From positions 26,851,118-26,915,117 of the forward strand of contig NC_090280.1 in the NCBI RefSeq assembly GCF_037392515.1: a stretch of 64,000 bases of DNA. The letters are read 5' to 3'. A model generated the notes under the pieces. The model was not told the DNA's origin and ran no database searches. It was given only the letters and a program-made list of their open reading frames with translations. Shown piece by piece: positions 53,756 to 62,899 of the stretch. Position 1 is the first letter of the stretch. The number at the start of each line of letters is the position of its first letter. The position numbers and the translations under genes are program-made. Source of the DNA: Haliotis asinina (taxonomy: Eukaryota > Mollusca > Gastropoda > Lepetellida > Haliotidae).

Positions 53756-55224
53756 TTACTTTCGTGAGCCAGCTTTAACAGGCTTCACAGGGTCAAGTAA
53801 CTCAAGCATTACACTACCAATACTGCCTTTGACTGGATTCATGTGTGCATCAGAATTTAAATCTTGTGAGCTTAACTGAACAAAATTCTTTTGATCATCC
53901 TGGTATTTAAGGCTCAATCCATCAGCGACTGCTGTAGTTGGAGCATATGGCACACTTGATTCAGTATCATCATGGGGTTTAAAGGAAGCAGGGGTTGTCA
54001 TATCACCACCTGCGAAGAGACTGGAAGCACTGGCTACTGCTGCTCTTGAAGCCCCAGTCCCTGTAGACACATTAGCTGATCCCTCAGCTACTGTTGTCCT
54101 TGGAGCTAATAATGATAGTTTCAGTTCTTGTTTGGCTTCTTCAACTTTGCTTTTATCTGGTACTCCCTGTGTTTGCAACAAGGTTGTTTTCAGACCCGAT
54201 GACAGCATAAATGGAACAAGCTTCCCCTCAAGATCGCCTTCATCTTCGGAGTCAATGATTGTGACCTCCTGCTTAACCTCTAAGATCTCAGGAATGTCCC
54301 CCTGTTCTTCCTCCTCACTGCACTTCCACTCCTCATGTGTACGAATATGTCGGTAATGGCTACCGTAGTTGAACTGTTTTTCACAGAATGTGCACTTGTA
54401 AGGGTTCTCCCCAGTGTGGATTCGCATGTGAACACGATAGTGACATGACGCTGTGAACGTCTTTCCGCAGATGTTACAGGTGCATGGACAGTCACCTGTG
54501 TGAGTCCTCATGTGCACTGTGAGTGAGTTGGAATATAGGAAACTATTATCACAGATGTCAAACTTAAACTTTCGTTCACCAACATGTGTGAGCTTGTGTC
54601 GTCCAAGCATCGATGACGATGAATATGCTTTGCAGCATATAGAACATTTATTTGACCGTTCCCCTGTGTGGGAACGCAGGTGATCCTTTAGTGTGGTAGA
54701 AAGAGTGAAGGCTTTCCCGCACTGATCACATGCAAATGGTTTCTCACCTGTGTGTCCACATGTGTCACTCCAATTCCGAAGGTGAATAAAACGTCTTCTC
54801 ACAAAGTGTACACTAATTCGGTGCCATTTGCTTCTGAACATAACGAACATGGACAGTCCTCCGATTCTTGGAACGAAACACCAATCCACACTTCTCACAG
54901 GGGTAACTCTCTGCGACTGGCATTAACGCAGGGTCAACCCTTCCCCGACTCCCGAATGTGACAGTGCATGTGTTTGCGCAGACTTGAGGCCTGATTGAAT
55001 TGTGAACCACAGACAACGCACATATGGACATTACCCTGTTTCTGTGCTTGGTGCGTGTGCAGGTGGCCGAAGAGTTGGGTGGATTGTGGAAAGGTCTCTT
55101 TGCTTACAGGATAACCATATGATTTGTGTGTAGGGCTGGTCCGAAGTGCATCTGCACGTTCCAAAGCTACCTTAAGAGAGAAGGACACGTTGCCTCCATT
55201 GAGATTGCTCAACTCATCATGCAT
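53756..55224 (-). pseudogene. C2H2 zinc-finger gene 3' part (copy B), frame broken
   Basis: The long frame 53756-54898 encodes five linked fingers starting KPFACDQCGKAFTLS and ending YKCTFCEKQFNYGSHYRHIRTH. An acidic segment (EEEEQGDIPEILEVKQE) and a Ser/Thr/Pro-rich C-terminus ending GSRK follow. One finger has Phe for its first Cys (KFKFDICDNSF). Upstream fingers lie in other frames: HMCVVCGSQFNQASSLRKHM and YPCEKCGLVFRSKNRR, then MAPN-stop-CTLCEKTF. A further finger has lost both Cys (YGYPVSKETF). It would be a nuclear DNA-binding protein. The breaks suggest a pseudogene, though the 3' frame alone is long enough to be expressed. Confidence 0.72.
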
Positions 55225-56270
55225 CTTGTTAAGGTTTTCACATGAGCAATGAGTTCTTCAGGGTTTCTAAGTGCATTGTTATATATCCCACACTCATACA
55301 ACGAAGGTGCTTCACACTGGGGCATGACCACTTCCTGTTGCGGCAATCTTTTTTTAACTTTCTTCACTTGTGGCTGTTCTGTCACCACATGAAACTTGAA
55401 TAATTGTTTCTGCTGTGCCCCTGTCTGCTCTTGTATCAGTGATTGCAACTTTACCACTGACTGCTGATTCACTACTTTTTCCAGTTTCAACATAGGCTGC
55501 GGTCGTGTTGTTGCTTGAAGTTTCACGAATTATTCCTGTGGTGCCAGACTTTTTAGTTTCACCTTTGGTTGCTGTTGGGTCGCTGCCTGCAGTTTCACTA
55601 TTGGTTGTTGTTTTCCCACAGCTTTCAGTTTCACCATCAGCTGCTGCTGTGTTGCCGCTTGAAGTTTCACCACTTGCTGCTGTGTTGCCAGAGTTTGTCA
55701 TGGTGCCAAAGTTTCCAGTTTCACCAGTGGTTGCTGTTGGGTTGCTGCTTGAAATTTCCCTGTTGGTTGCTGTTGTGCCACTTGTTGCCGGTTTATCAGC
55801 GTCTGTGGATGTAGCTGTATCACTGGCTACTTGTGTTTTGTCACCAAAGATTTTGCATCAGCCACAGACAGACTGGATTCCACAGTTTGGGGCTTTGGTT
55901 GTATCTGAACCCATGCTGGCCTCTTGGTTAATTGTTCTTCTTCTACTGCTAGTTGTTGTATTTCTGGTTGCTTTCTTTTCTTAGGTTGTAGCTTTTCAGT
56001 TGATAGCTGTTTGTTTAATGGTTCTGGGAACACCCCCACTTTCTTTGCTAACTGCCGTTTTTCAAAAACCTGTTGTTTTACCGTCCTTGGTTTTGCTATG
56101 GGTTGCTGTTTTACAGCTTGTAGTTTTGCCAGGTCTTTTAATTGTCTTACCATTTGCAGTTTTGCAACAAGTTGCTGTTTACGGACTTTTGTTTTGTCAA
56201 AGAATGCTGCTGTGATAAGTATAACCAAGTTTTTGTTGGATGTCAGGTTGTTGTCTCTCATGCTCATCAA
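55209..56270 (-). pseudogene. Zinc-finger locus: Gln/Lys-rich repeat region
   Basis: Frames 55827-56270 and 55209-55526 share a repeated pattern of the type KLQAxxQQQP (for example LAKLQAVKQQPIAKPRTVKQQ). The same pattern runs through the intervening 300 bases but with stops near 55827, 55700 and 55530. A weak finger (YECGIYNNALRNPEELIAH) closes it. It may be a spacer between the N-terminal and C-terminal finger blocks. The antisense frame is spurious. Confidence 0.5.
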
Positions 56271-56571
56271 ATATAAATATGTTCATCCTGAGATGATTTG
56301 TGAATGTACACCATATTGCCTACAGCTGGCTGACAGAGTTCCTCGTCGCTGACAGGTTCCGCTTTCACCTCTACACTGTTCTACCCATCCTCTCCATCCC
56401 CACAACTCATTGCCAACATCCAATGAGGTCCTGCACAGGTTCTTCTTTTACCTCTGTCTTGACAGCATCGTCCTTTATGTCCCCACCATCTTACACAGAG
56501 TGACTGTCATCCAGGGTCTCCATACATTCCTACAGTTCTTTCTTAATGGTAACCATAGGAACCATCAATGT

Positions 56572-56941
56572 TTATTTGGTTGAGTCTCTTCCCATGAAGC
56601 CAAAGTCACGCGTGATTATCACAGATGGGTTTACATCGCCATGTTGATATGCATCTGATTCCATGGCATCATCATCATCATCATCATCATCGTCGTCGTC
56701 GTCGTTCCTTGTAATAATGAATGAATCATTGGGAACAACAGTGTTTTCTGTACCACATTCTGTCTTGATAACAGTTTTACCATCACTGCCTATCACATAC
56801 ATCTCGGAGGTCTTTGCACACGTGTCAGTTTCCTTCTGTACTGTGAAACCAGATGCTGAATCAGAATTTAGATCATGTTTGACTGCAGTTGCCACTTCAT
56901 CCTCATTTACGGTTGATACAATAAAAGTTATGATTAAGATC
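56572..56941 (-). CDS. Zinc-finger locus: acidic exon with poly-Asp
   Basis: Open from a possible acceptor (cag before 56941) in phase 0: VNEDEVATAVKHDLNSDSAS, SEMYVIGSDGKTVIK, then 12 Asp encoded by (GAT/GAC)n, ending FGFMGRDSTK and TAA. The phase matches the mini-exons upstream. The acceptor lacks a good pyrimidine tract, so the start is uncertain. Confidence 0.5.
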
Positions 56942-57827
56942 TGACTGAGCTATTATATTTTCCCCATTTCTCATCGATTTCAGTAATTTCAGTAAAAAAT
57001 GAATACCATCAATTTAATCTGAAGAAAGATGAGGAACATTCATCTTCTTCACTTGAAACAATACACTATGTCCATCCATTGTTATAATGTTCACCAACGT
57101 CCATCCTTGGAAACAGTCTTGCTGAATATGAATCCTTTGTCACCAACAGATAGTGTCCTTGCCACTCTAGGTAGCATTGTGGTTGTCCAGACTTCATCCA
57201 TCTTTGAAACTGATATACTTTCATCAGAGTAGAAAATAACTGCCTGCCCCGCAACCCGGGACATGTTATTTTCAACATGGACTGACAGATTGTCACAGTC
57301 AACTGCCTGATGAGTGGTTTAAAATTTTATGACAAATGTACATGAAGGTATTTCTCATATTTCTGGGTAATAAAGCATTATTAATTCACTTTTAAGAAAT
57401 AAATGATGAATTTCAATTGGGTGATTAATTGGGTCACGACTGGCAAGCTTTTTATCCAACAAGCCCTTTGGTCTGGCTGAAGTTTTTGGATTTTCATACC
57501 CTGCCTTCATATTGCCCTTGTGACGTAACACTTTAACTCACTCATATTCATTCAAGCACTATATTTTCATCCAGCCTAATAAACATCCTACCTCTCCACA
57601 ATTTTGTCTAGGGAAGAATAAACAACGTTGCAAGAGTTGTCTCCCTTCATATGTTGAGTCTGTTGTTGCTGCTGTTGTTTAATGAAACACTGAATTTCCA
57701 ACTACGTTGTATGTATGTAACAGACTGAATTTCACTAAATCCAGCTGATTGTCTCAAGTCTCAAATACAGGCAAGATTAGATATACATTATACGCTCTCT
57801 CCACTGACCAACCATCCTTGTACTTAC
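56942..57827. other. Intron or intergenic, zinc-finger locus
   Basis: A minus-strand frame at 57066-57302 and an overlapping one (57095-57229) look mildly protein-like, but I cannot assign splice sites. Nothing else is visible. Confidence 0.35.
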
Positions 57828-57887
57828 CATAATCACAGTCTGACTGTCGTCTTTCTCGGATTCCAACACAGCTCTGTCCTCAGTTCC
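57828..57887 (-). CDS. Mini-exon 3 (60 nt)
   Basis: The acceptor is tgcgtttcag and the donor ATG|gtaag (both minus). Phase 0-0. Encodes GTEDRAVLESEKDDSQTVIM. Homologous to the two mini-exons upstream. Confidence 0.72.
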
Positions 57888-58102
57888 CTGAAACGCACAA
57901 ACCAAACCATTGCATGGATAAAACTGCCAAAACTACTTCCAATTTATAAGGCAATATGGTTCAGATGACATTAAGTTAAGTCCAGCAAATGTTAAGATCA
58001 GTCTACTTATCTGGAATTAAAAAAAAAATTAAACCCTGTGTCCAGGTTTCAAATATAAGCCAGACCAGACACTCCTTACAGCGACCCACCATCCTACTCC
58101 TG

Positions 58103-58260
58103 GATGGGGTGGTGGGGTAGAATAAAGGTAAAAGCGTCTGCTCGTCAGGCCAAAGACCACCCCACATGGGTACAATGTGTGAAAACCAGCAGTGATGTTG
58201 CTGGAATATTTCTATAACTGTAAGTGATGTAAAACCACACATGCTCATGCTTTTACTCAC
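58103..58260 (+). mobile_element. SINE family 1 copy in a mini-exon intron
   Basis: 'gggtggtggggtag' head, 'cacatgggtacaatgtgtga', 'tgttgctggaatatt', then a decayed CTCA tail. Confidence 0.78.
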
Positions 58261-58268
58261 TAACTTAC

Positions 58269-58325
58269 CATTTCCACAGACTGACTGTCATTCTGGGATA
58301 CCAATATAGCACTGTCCTTGGTTAT
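58269..58325 (-). CDS. Mini-exon 2 (57 nt)
   Basis: The acceptor is tctctttttcag and the donor ATG|gtaag (minus). Phase 0-0. Encodes ITKDSAILVSQNDSQSVEM. Its upstream intron flank (58326-58450) is about 90% like 59092-59225. Confidence 0.75.
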
Positions 58326-58469
58326 CTGAAAAAGAGAAACCGAACGATTGCAGTCATAAAAACTCTTAAGACTATTTCAGTTTAGAAATGATGCAATGTG
58401 ACAGAGATACTCCATATAACTAGGAGGCTGAATTGAATATATGATCTGAATAACTGAAAAGGATCATTG

Positions 58470-58565
58470 GAGTGCGTGATTCAAGTGTTACACAGCTTTT
58501 AGCAATATTCCAGGAATATCACAGCCATGGACACCATGGCTTAAATCACTAGGATATCCCACAGA
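58470..58565 (-). mobile_element. SINE family 1 fragment
   Basis: 'ttttagcaatattccagg' then 'aaatcactaggatatccc'. The middle of the element is deleted. Confidence 0.6.
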
Positions 58566-58794
58566 TATGGATCACTTGAATACCACACAGGGAAGAACTG
58601 AATGTTTACAGACAGTTGACAAGATGACTTGAATTACTGAAGGATGATGAAGAATGTTGAGTAAATGAGAAATGACCTGATTAACAGTGAGAACACCTGA
58701 ACAACTGACCTGAACATTTAACGGAAATCACCTGAACTATCAACAGAGACGAGCCAGAGGCCATGACGACAATATGACCTATTCAACTGACAAG

Positions 58795-59035
58795 AATACT
58801 GGATGAAGATCCAGGTTTGATTCCCTATGTGGGTACAATGTGTGAAGTCCAAGAAATTGCTCACAATATTGCTAAAAGTAGCGAAAAACAACAATATTAA
58901 TGGTAAAAGCGTCCGCTCATCGTGCCAAAGACCCCCCACATGGGTACAATGTGTGAAACCCAGCAGTGATATTGCTGGAATGTTGCTGTAAGTGGTGTAA
59001 AACCACACTTACACAGTCACTTACTCACTCACTAA
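58795..59035 (+). mobile_element. Two adjoining SINE family 1 copies
   Basis: The first (58795-58895) has 'aggtttgattccctatgtgg' and 'attgctaaaagtagcg'. The second (58900-59035) has 'gcgtccgctcatcgtgcc' and 'atattgctggaatgttgct' with a CACT tail ending five bases before the mini-exon donor. Confidence 0.75.
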
Positions 59036-59040
59036 CTTAC

Positions 59041-59091
59041 CATTTCCACAACCTGATTCTGTGATACCAACATAGCACTGTCCTTGCTTAT
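59041..59091 (-). CDS. Mini-exon 1 (51 nt)
   Basis: The acceptor is tctctttttcag and the donor ATG|gtaag (minus). Phase 0-0. Encodes ISKDSAMLVSQNQVVEM. Six bases shorter than mini-exon 2 but otherwise nearly the same. Confidence 0.75.
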
Positions 59092-59237
59092 CTGAAAAAG
59101 AGATACCAAACAATTGCAGTCATAAAAACTCTCAAGACTATTTCCAGTTTAGAAACGATACAATGTGACAGAGATACTCCATATAACTAGGAGGCTGAAA
59201 TGAATATATGATCTACATAACTGAAAAGGATCACTTG

Positions 59238-59390
59238 AGCGGGTGCGAGAGTTAAGTTTTACACTGCTTTTAGCAATACACCAGGAATATCACAGCCGTG
59301 GACATCAGAAATGAGCATAACACAATGCATCCATGTGGGGAATCGAACCTGGGTGTTTGGTGTGACGAGTGAACGCTAAAATCACTATTA
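59238..59390 (-). mobile_element. SINE family 1 copy
   Basis: 'ttaagttttacactgctttt', 'catccatgtggggaatcgaa' and 'gtgacgagtgaacgcta'. Confidence 0.78.
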
Positions 59391-59476
59391 CAATCATTCT
59401 GGGTACTGTCAGAAGTCAGAAGAGATTCACTGAGACTAACATCACTTTTAACACGTGCTGGACTTTCTTATTTCAC

Positions 59477-60094
59477 CATGAAGTCACTGCCTGTGTTACT
59501 ATCAGCGTCCAAAAGATTATTAATTTCCCCAAAGAGGGAAACACAAGTTGGTCCATTTTCCCCACTAATGTTTGAAATACTGCATCCATTTTCCCTATTG
59601 CTCTTTGACGCTCTAGGACCATTTTTCCATTTTGATACCTATAATACTTGGTCCATTTTCCCCACTGATGTTTGAGGCACTAGGCCCATTTTTACCTTTG
59701 ATATTTGAAGCACAAGGTCGGTTTTCCATTTTGATATCTAAATCACTGGGTGCATTTTCCTCATTACTATGTTTATTTTCCTTTAAGCAATATGGTCCAT
59801 TTCTTGTGATGCAATTAACGTTTTCAGGGTCAACACCAATTTCCTTAGTTTCACCAAGAGAATTAGTTTCATCCAAAGCGAGAGACAAAGTGACAGTAAG
59901 ATCCTCTTCATCAACCATAACACCTTTGTCAAGCTACCTGACACAAGTCCTGTCCTGAAACCTGCCCAATGCTGTGTGACCTTCACACGACCTGTGGTAA
60001 CATCCGGTCTGACTTCCACAATTACATGTTCCTCAACCTGTATGGACTCTCTACTATTCCGGTGTGCGACATGTCCAACTTCCCACAGGAACAT
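59477..60094 (-). CDS. Zinc-finger locus: exon with an 11-residue tandem repeat
   Basis: Read right to left, a frame with VEVRPDVTTGRVKVTQHW (59930-60094) is followed, in another frame, by DEEDLTVTLSLALDE. From 59760 to about 59535 come about six 33-bp units of the form NGPSASNISGE. The frame breaks once in an A-run near 59630 and resumes one base off through ENGCSISNISGE to SDFM. A donor (ATG|gtgaaa at 59477) there is in phase 0, matching the mini-exons. Function unknown. Confidence 0.5.
59535..59760 (-). repeat. 33-bp coding tandem repeat
   Basis: Roughly seven units of 'ggtccattttccccactgat' plus 'gtttgaagcacta' (plus strand). Most preserve the 11-codon frame. Confidence 0.8.
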
Positions 60095-61047
60095 AGACGC
60101 AGATAAACATCTCTACCACCTGTACTAGACACTACATATGTGTCACTTTTGCAGGTGCTCTCACTGCTGCCTTCACTTGCTCCTCTATTTCTTACTGAAA
60201 GATTCTTGTGATGTACTGTTCTTAATATCTTATGGGTCATTTTAACCTTACAGTGCCTGACAAAATCATTTTCGCTCCTAAATATTCTTCCCCACAATGT
60301 GCAATTACAGCAGCCTTCTAGCCCCGTCCCAAATACCTTAACCATGGCACCTTCTTTATCACATCGTATGACCTTCACTAAAGGATCAATGCTCCTTGTA
60401 ACCCCAGACACATTAACTTCATTCATAGCAACTTCCTGAGTACCCCCTTCAACTGCAGGATCTACTCCAACAATGTGTGTGTTTTGAGTTGAGTTTCTGT
60501 AACCAACCTGGTCTTCGTATGTCTTTCTCCCACAATTGTCATCCTCCAGTTCAAGATCACATACCTTTCTCTCCATGTCGTGGGTCAGTATGTTTTCATT
60601 CATATTATATTTGCTCTCTGATTTCCCAGACTGTTTCCTGACTACTAGGAAGGAAGAATCAAGTCCCACCACATCCTGACTGCTTGTTTCTGAAGCAGAG
60701 AAGAACTCTGACCTGTGAGGCATTCTGGGAACAAGCTTCATGGTGCCATTATCCCCAGCATCATCTGTTTCAGAAAAATCAGACTCGTCATCAGTTTCAT
60801 CACCTTTAACTGCAGCTCTCACGGACTTACAGCATTTCTTATATTCACCGGACATTGTTCCCTTTGTCAATCCACGGAAACTGCAATCTGTTTTAGTAAA
60901 CTGCACTAGCATCAGACAATCTCTCTTATCTTCAGGTTCAGTGTTGTTCTCAGCGGAATTGACCATGCCATGCTCATGCTTATAGTGGCTGTCACTAAAC
61001 CTGACCGCTTCATGCTGCAGGTGACATTGACCAGAACTGCCCCCCAT
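60022..61047 (-). CDS. Zinc-finger locus: 341-codon frame with decayed fingers
   Basis: The longest uninterrupted frame of the locus. It holds a possible decayed finger at the start (CHLQHEAVRFSDSHYKHEH, second Cys missing), an acidic segment (ETDDESDFSETDDAGDNG), and a finger at about residues 245-272 reading CTLWGRIFRSENDFVRH, where Trp replaces the second Cys. It is probably one exon of the same gene as the downstream fingers, inferred from strand, order and composition. The start Met is not certain. Confidence 0.6.
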   Translation of the reverse strand: MGGSSGQCHLQHEAVRFSDSHYKHEHGMVNSAENNTEPEDKRDCLMLVQFTKTDCSFRGLTKGTMSGEYKKCCKSVRAAVKGDETDDESDFSETDDAGDNGTMKLVPRMPHRSEFFSASETSSQDVVGLDSSFLVVRKQSGKSESKYNMNENILTHDMERKVCDLELEDDNCGRKTYEDQVGYRNSTQNTHIVGVDPAVEGGTQEVAMNEVNVSGVTRSIDPLVKVIRCDKEGAMVKVFGTGLEGCCNCTLWGRIFRSENDFVRHCKVKMTHKILRTVHHKNLSVRNRGASEGSSESTCKSDTYVVSSTGGRDVYLRLCSCGKLDMSHTGIVESPYRLRNM

Positions 61048-61132
61048 GTCTAGCTGTGTCTTTACAAGTCGGCTCTTTCCTCTCTGTTGATTCCTTTTCC
61101 GGATACAAAATCATTTTTTTCTCAAATCAATA

Positions 61133-61351
61133 TCAAGGTTGTATTTTTGAATGCATTAGTGTCTGTGTATGCCCAGAAACCTTATCAAATATCATACCTT
61201 CTGATATGTCGGTTTCTGTTCTCATTCGTTCTCTAAGAGCCTCGGAGTGTTTCGTCTGAACATGTCTCTTGAAATCCAGAATGTCAACAAATATAGAATA
61301 ACGAACACATTTGTAAACGGTAACAGTATTTTCGTTGAAATTTGGAATCAA
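61133..61351 (-). CDS. Zinc-finger locus: fragment with one finger
   Basis: YKCVRYSIFVDILDFKRHVQ followed by TKH has C2H2 spacing but Tyr in place of the second Cys. Open for 72 codons. Exon boundaries not resolved. Confidence 0.45.
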   Translation of the reverse strand: MIPNFNENTVTVYKCVRYSIFVDILDFKRHVQTKHSEALRERMRTETDISEGMIFDKVSGHTQTLMHSKIQP

Positions 61352-61424
61352 ATTGCTTCAGGTGCCATCTCTCCTAATGTGTCATGAAGCACTTATTGCT
61401 TGGCAATGTGATGCTACAGATCCT

Positions 61425-61757
61425 TCAGCGGAATATGGATGTACAGCAATCATTCGGGGATTCTACAGCTTGGTGGAGACTAATGTGAGAACTGAGATTA
61501 TCCTCCCCCCAAACACGAGCGCAACAGACATTACCCAGGTGGAAGTCCAGAGGGAGCTCTTTCATGGCACCAAACTGGTTATGTTCTTTGATGTGATTCC
61601 TGAACATGGAAAATGATGAAACACATTTAGGGCAGTTCAAACACTGGAACCCTTTATCATCCAGCAAGCCTGGGTCATTCTCAACGCCAACTGCTGAAGG
61701 GATGATGTAAATCCAGCTACGGTCTATGCAGGTAGCAACAGTAATGTAACTTCTCAC
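61425..61757 (-). CDS. Zinc-finger locus: N-terminal fragment
   Basis: Contains FQCLNCPKCVSSFSMFRNHI then KEH: an intact C-x2-C-x12-H-x3-H finger. A second degenerate one follows (NVCCARVWGEDNLSSHISLH). The farthest upstream piece of the locus I can recognise. Confidence 0.5.
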   Translation of the reverse strand: MRSYITVATCIDRSWIYIIPSAVGVENDPGLLDDKGFQCLNCPKCVSSFSMFRNHIKEHNQFGAMKELPLDFHLGNVCCARVWGEDNLSSHISLHQAVESPNDCCTSIFR

Positions 61758-61905
61758 AGACCCTAGAATGGTGATCTACCTTAAGTTGCTGGCGATAAAT
61801 TGCCCAGTATTATATTGTATTGTCCAAGCAAATAGTTGTCTACTTTGAAAGATATTTGCTTGCTAGTTTTAAATCATAATTCAATCCATTGATACTCTAG
61901 TGCTT
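61758..61905. other. No feature seen
   Basis: Short AT-rich stretch upstream of the zinc-finger locus. May include its promoter. No motif identified. Confidence 0.3.
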
Positions 61906-62150
61906 GTACTGATGTAAGAATCACGGTCAAGCATGTCCTGCTTGACTATATTGATATTTCCATCATACGAGACACGTATTTTAATGTAAAAACGATAAAG
62001 GATCTTTTAATAATGTGCCTGTTCATTTTTGCCATTTAGTTTCTGAAAGAACATGAATTACTTGATAATTTTGTATATGTATTGTTCTTGAATATATGTA
62101 TTGTTCATTTGAATATTGCAAGAATGAATGCATAACTTTGATTGTTAATG
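61906..62150 (+). mobile_element. 5'-truncated tail of an I-superfamily LINE
   Basis: 61906-62010 translates to CTDVRITVKHVLLDYIDIS, IIRDTYFNVKTIKDLL. It matches the last part of ORF2 of the LINE at 15846-21868 (GITVKHILLDCIDFAITRD). DNA identity is about 80% by eye. An AT-rich 3' UTR follows. Confidence 0.8.
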
Positions 62151-62848
62151 GTTATACCTTATTATCTTACCTCACACATAAATGTCGCTGCCTGATCGGC
62201 TGAGCGCTCTTCTGTTTTTTTCCAACGTACTCCGTGTACAAGCGAAGTGCATTGCAATACACCCCGGCTGACGATAGCAGCTCAGTCGGTACATCGTGGT
62301 AGTTACTTTTGTTTATCTCGAATAACATTAAATAACGCATGAGGCACGGAAGTTACCGATGTTTTGCAAATGGAAATCGATCGTCCGCAAAATCTAGTGA
62401 TGGCTGCGAAAACATTTGACTCTCTGTCAAATAAATAAAATGTGACAAAATGTTCAAATGTAGTCACTGTAAATATTAAAACGGAAAACAACTTAATAAG
62501 ACGCGAAAAAGCAGCAAGATGCAAGATTCGAATAGTTTGATTCACACAGGTTAGCTGAAGACAGTAAAGTGTACGTGTGCTTTGAAGTGTACTTTGTTGG
62601 CAGACTAACCACTTTCTTCTTCCCTTTGACAAAAGAAGAAGGGTTTTAGTAATGACATTAAAACATTAACAAAACAGAATAAATTAGTCGAAATTTACAA
62701 TATTACAAGTACACAATAGATTTTTTTCAGTTCAATTAGTGCAGGCAATACAAAACATTACAGTGGTTAGAGTGAGAAAGTCATAATATACTAAACAGAA
62801 AAAGAAATGCAACGGGTTCTTCTTTTTAACTTGCGCTTCTTTCGCTAC
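62151..62848. other. No gene seen
   Basis: A minus-strand frame of 109 codons (62303-62632) has no recognisable domain. 'gatcggctgagcgctcttc' near 62197 is tRNA-like in wording but has no B box. Confidence 0.35.
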
Positions 62849-62851
62849 TTA

Positions 62852-62886
<35 letters not shown>
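62852..62886. repeat. (GAT)n microsatellite
   Basis: About 12 GAT units immediately upstream of a LINE endonuclease frame. Confidence 0.97.
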
Positions 62887-62887
<1 letters not shown>

Positions 62888-62899
62888 GATGGTGGTGGC

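Larger units (their letters stand above)
48377..55121. repeat. Segmental duplication, copy B
   Basis: Collinear with 781-11493 (see copy A), but 6.7 kb instead of 10.7 kb. It has its own changes: an expanded (GTGA)n at 49032-49095 where A has a single unit, an (AT)n at 49594-49623, and several deletions. Homology stops at about 55121, inside the zinc-finger coding region, where copy A meets gypsy sequence. Outside the zinc-finger gene I see no coding sequence here. Confidence 0.9.

Noticed and set aside
55505-55984. 159-codon hydrophobic, Val/Leu-rich plus-strand frame
   Set aside because: It is the reverse complement of the Gln/Lys-rich zinc-finger spacer. The sense strand shows the repeated peptide logic, the antisense does not.
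62197-62300. Possible tRNA or snRNA promoter region
   Set aside because: Only tRNA-like wording near 62197. No B box and no foldable body.
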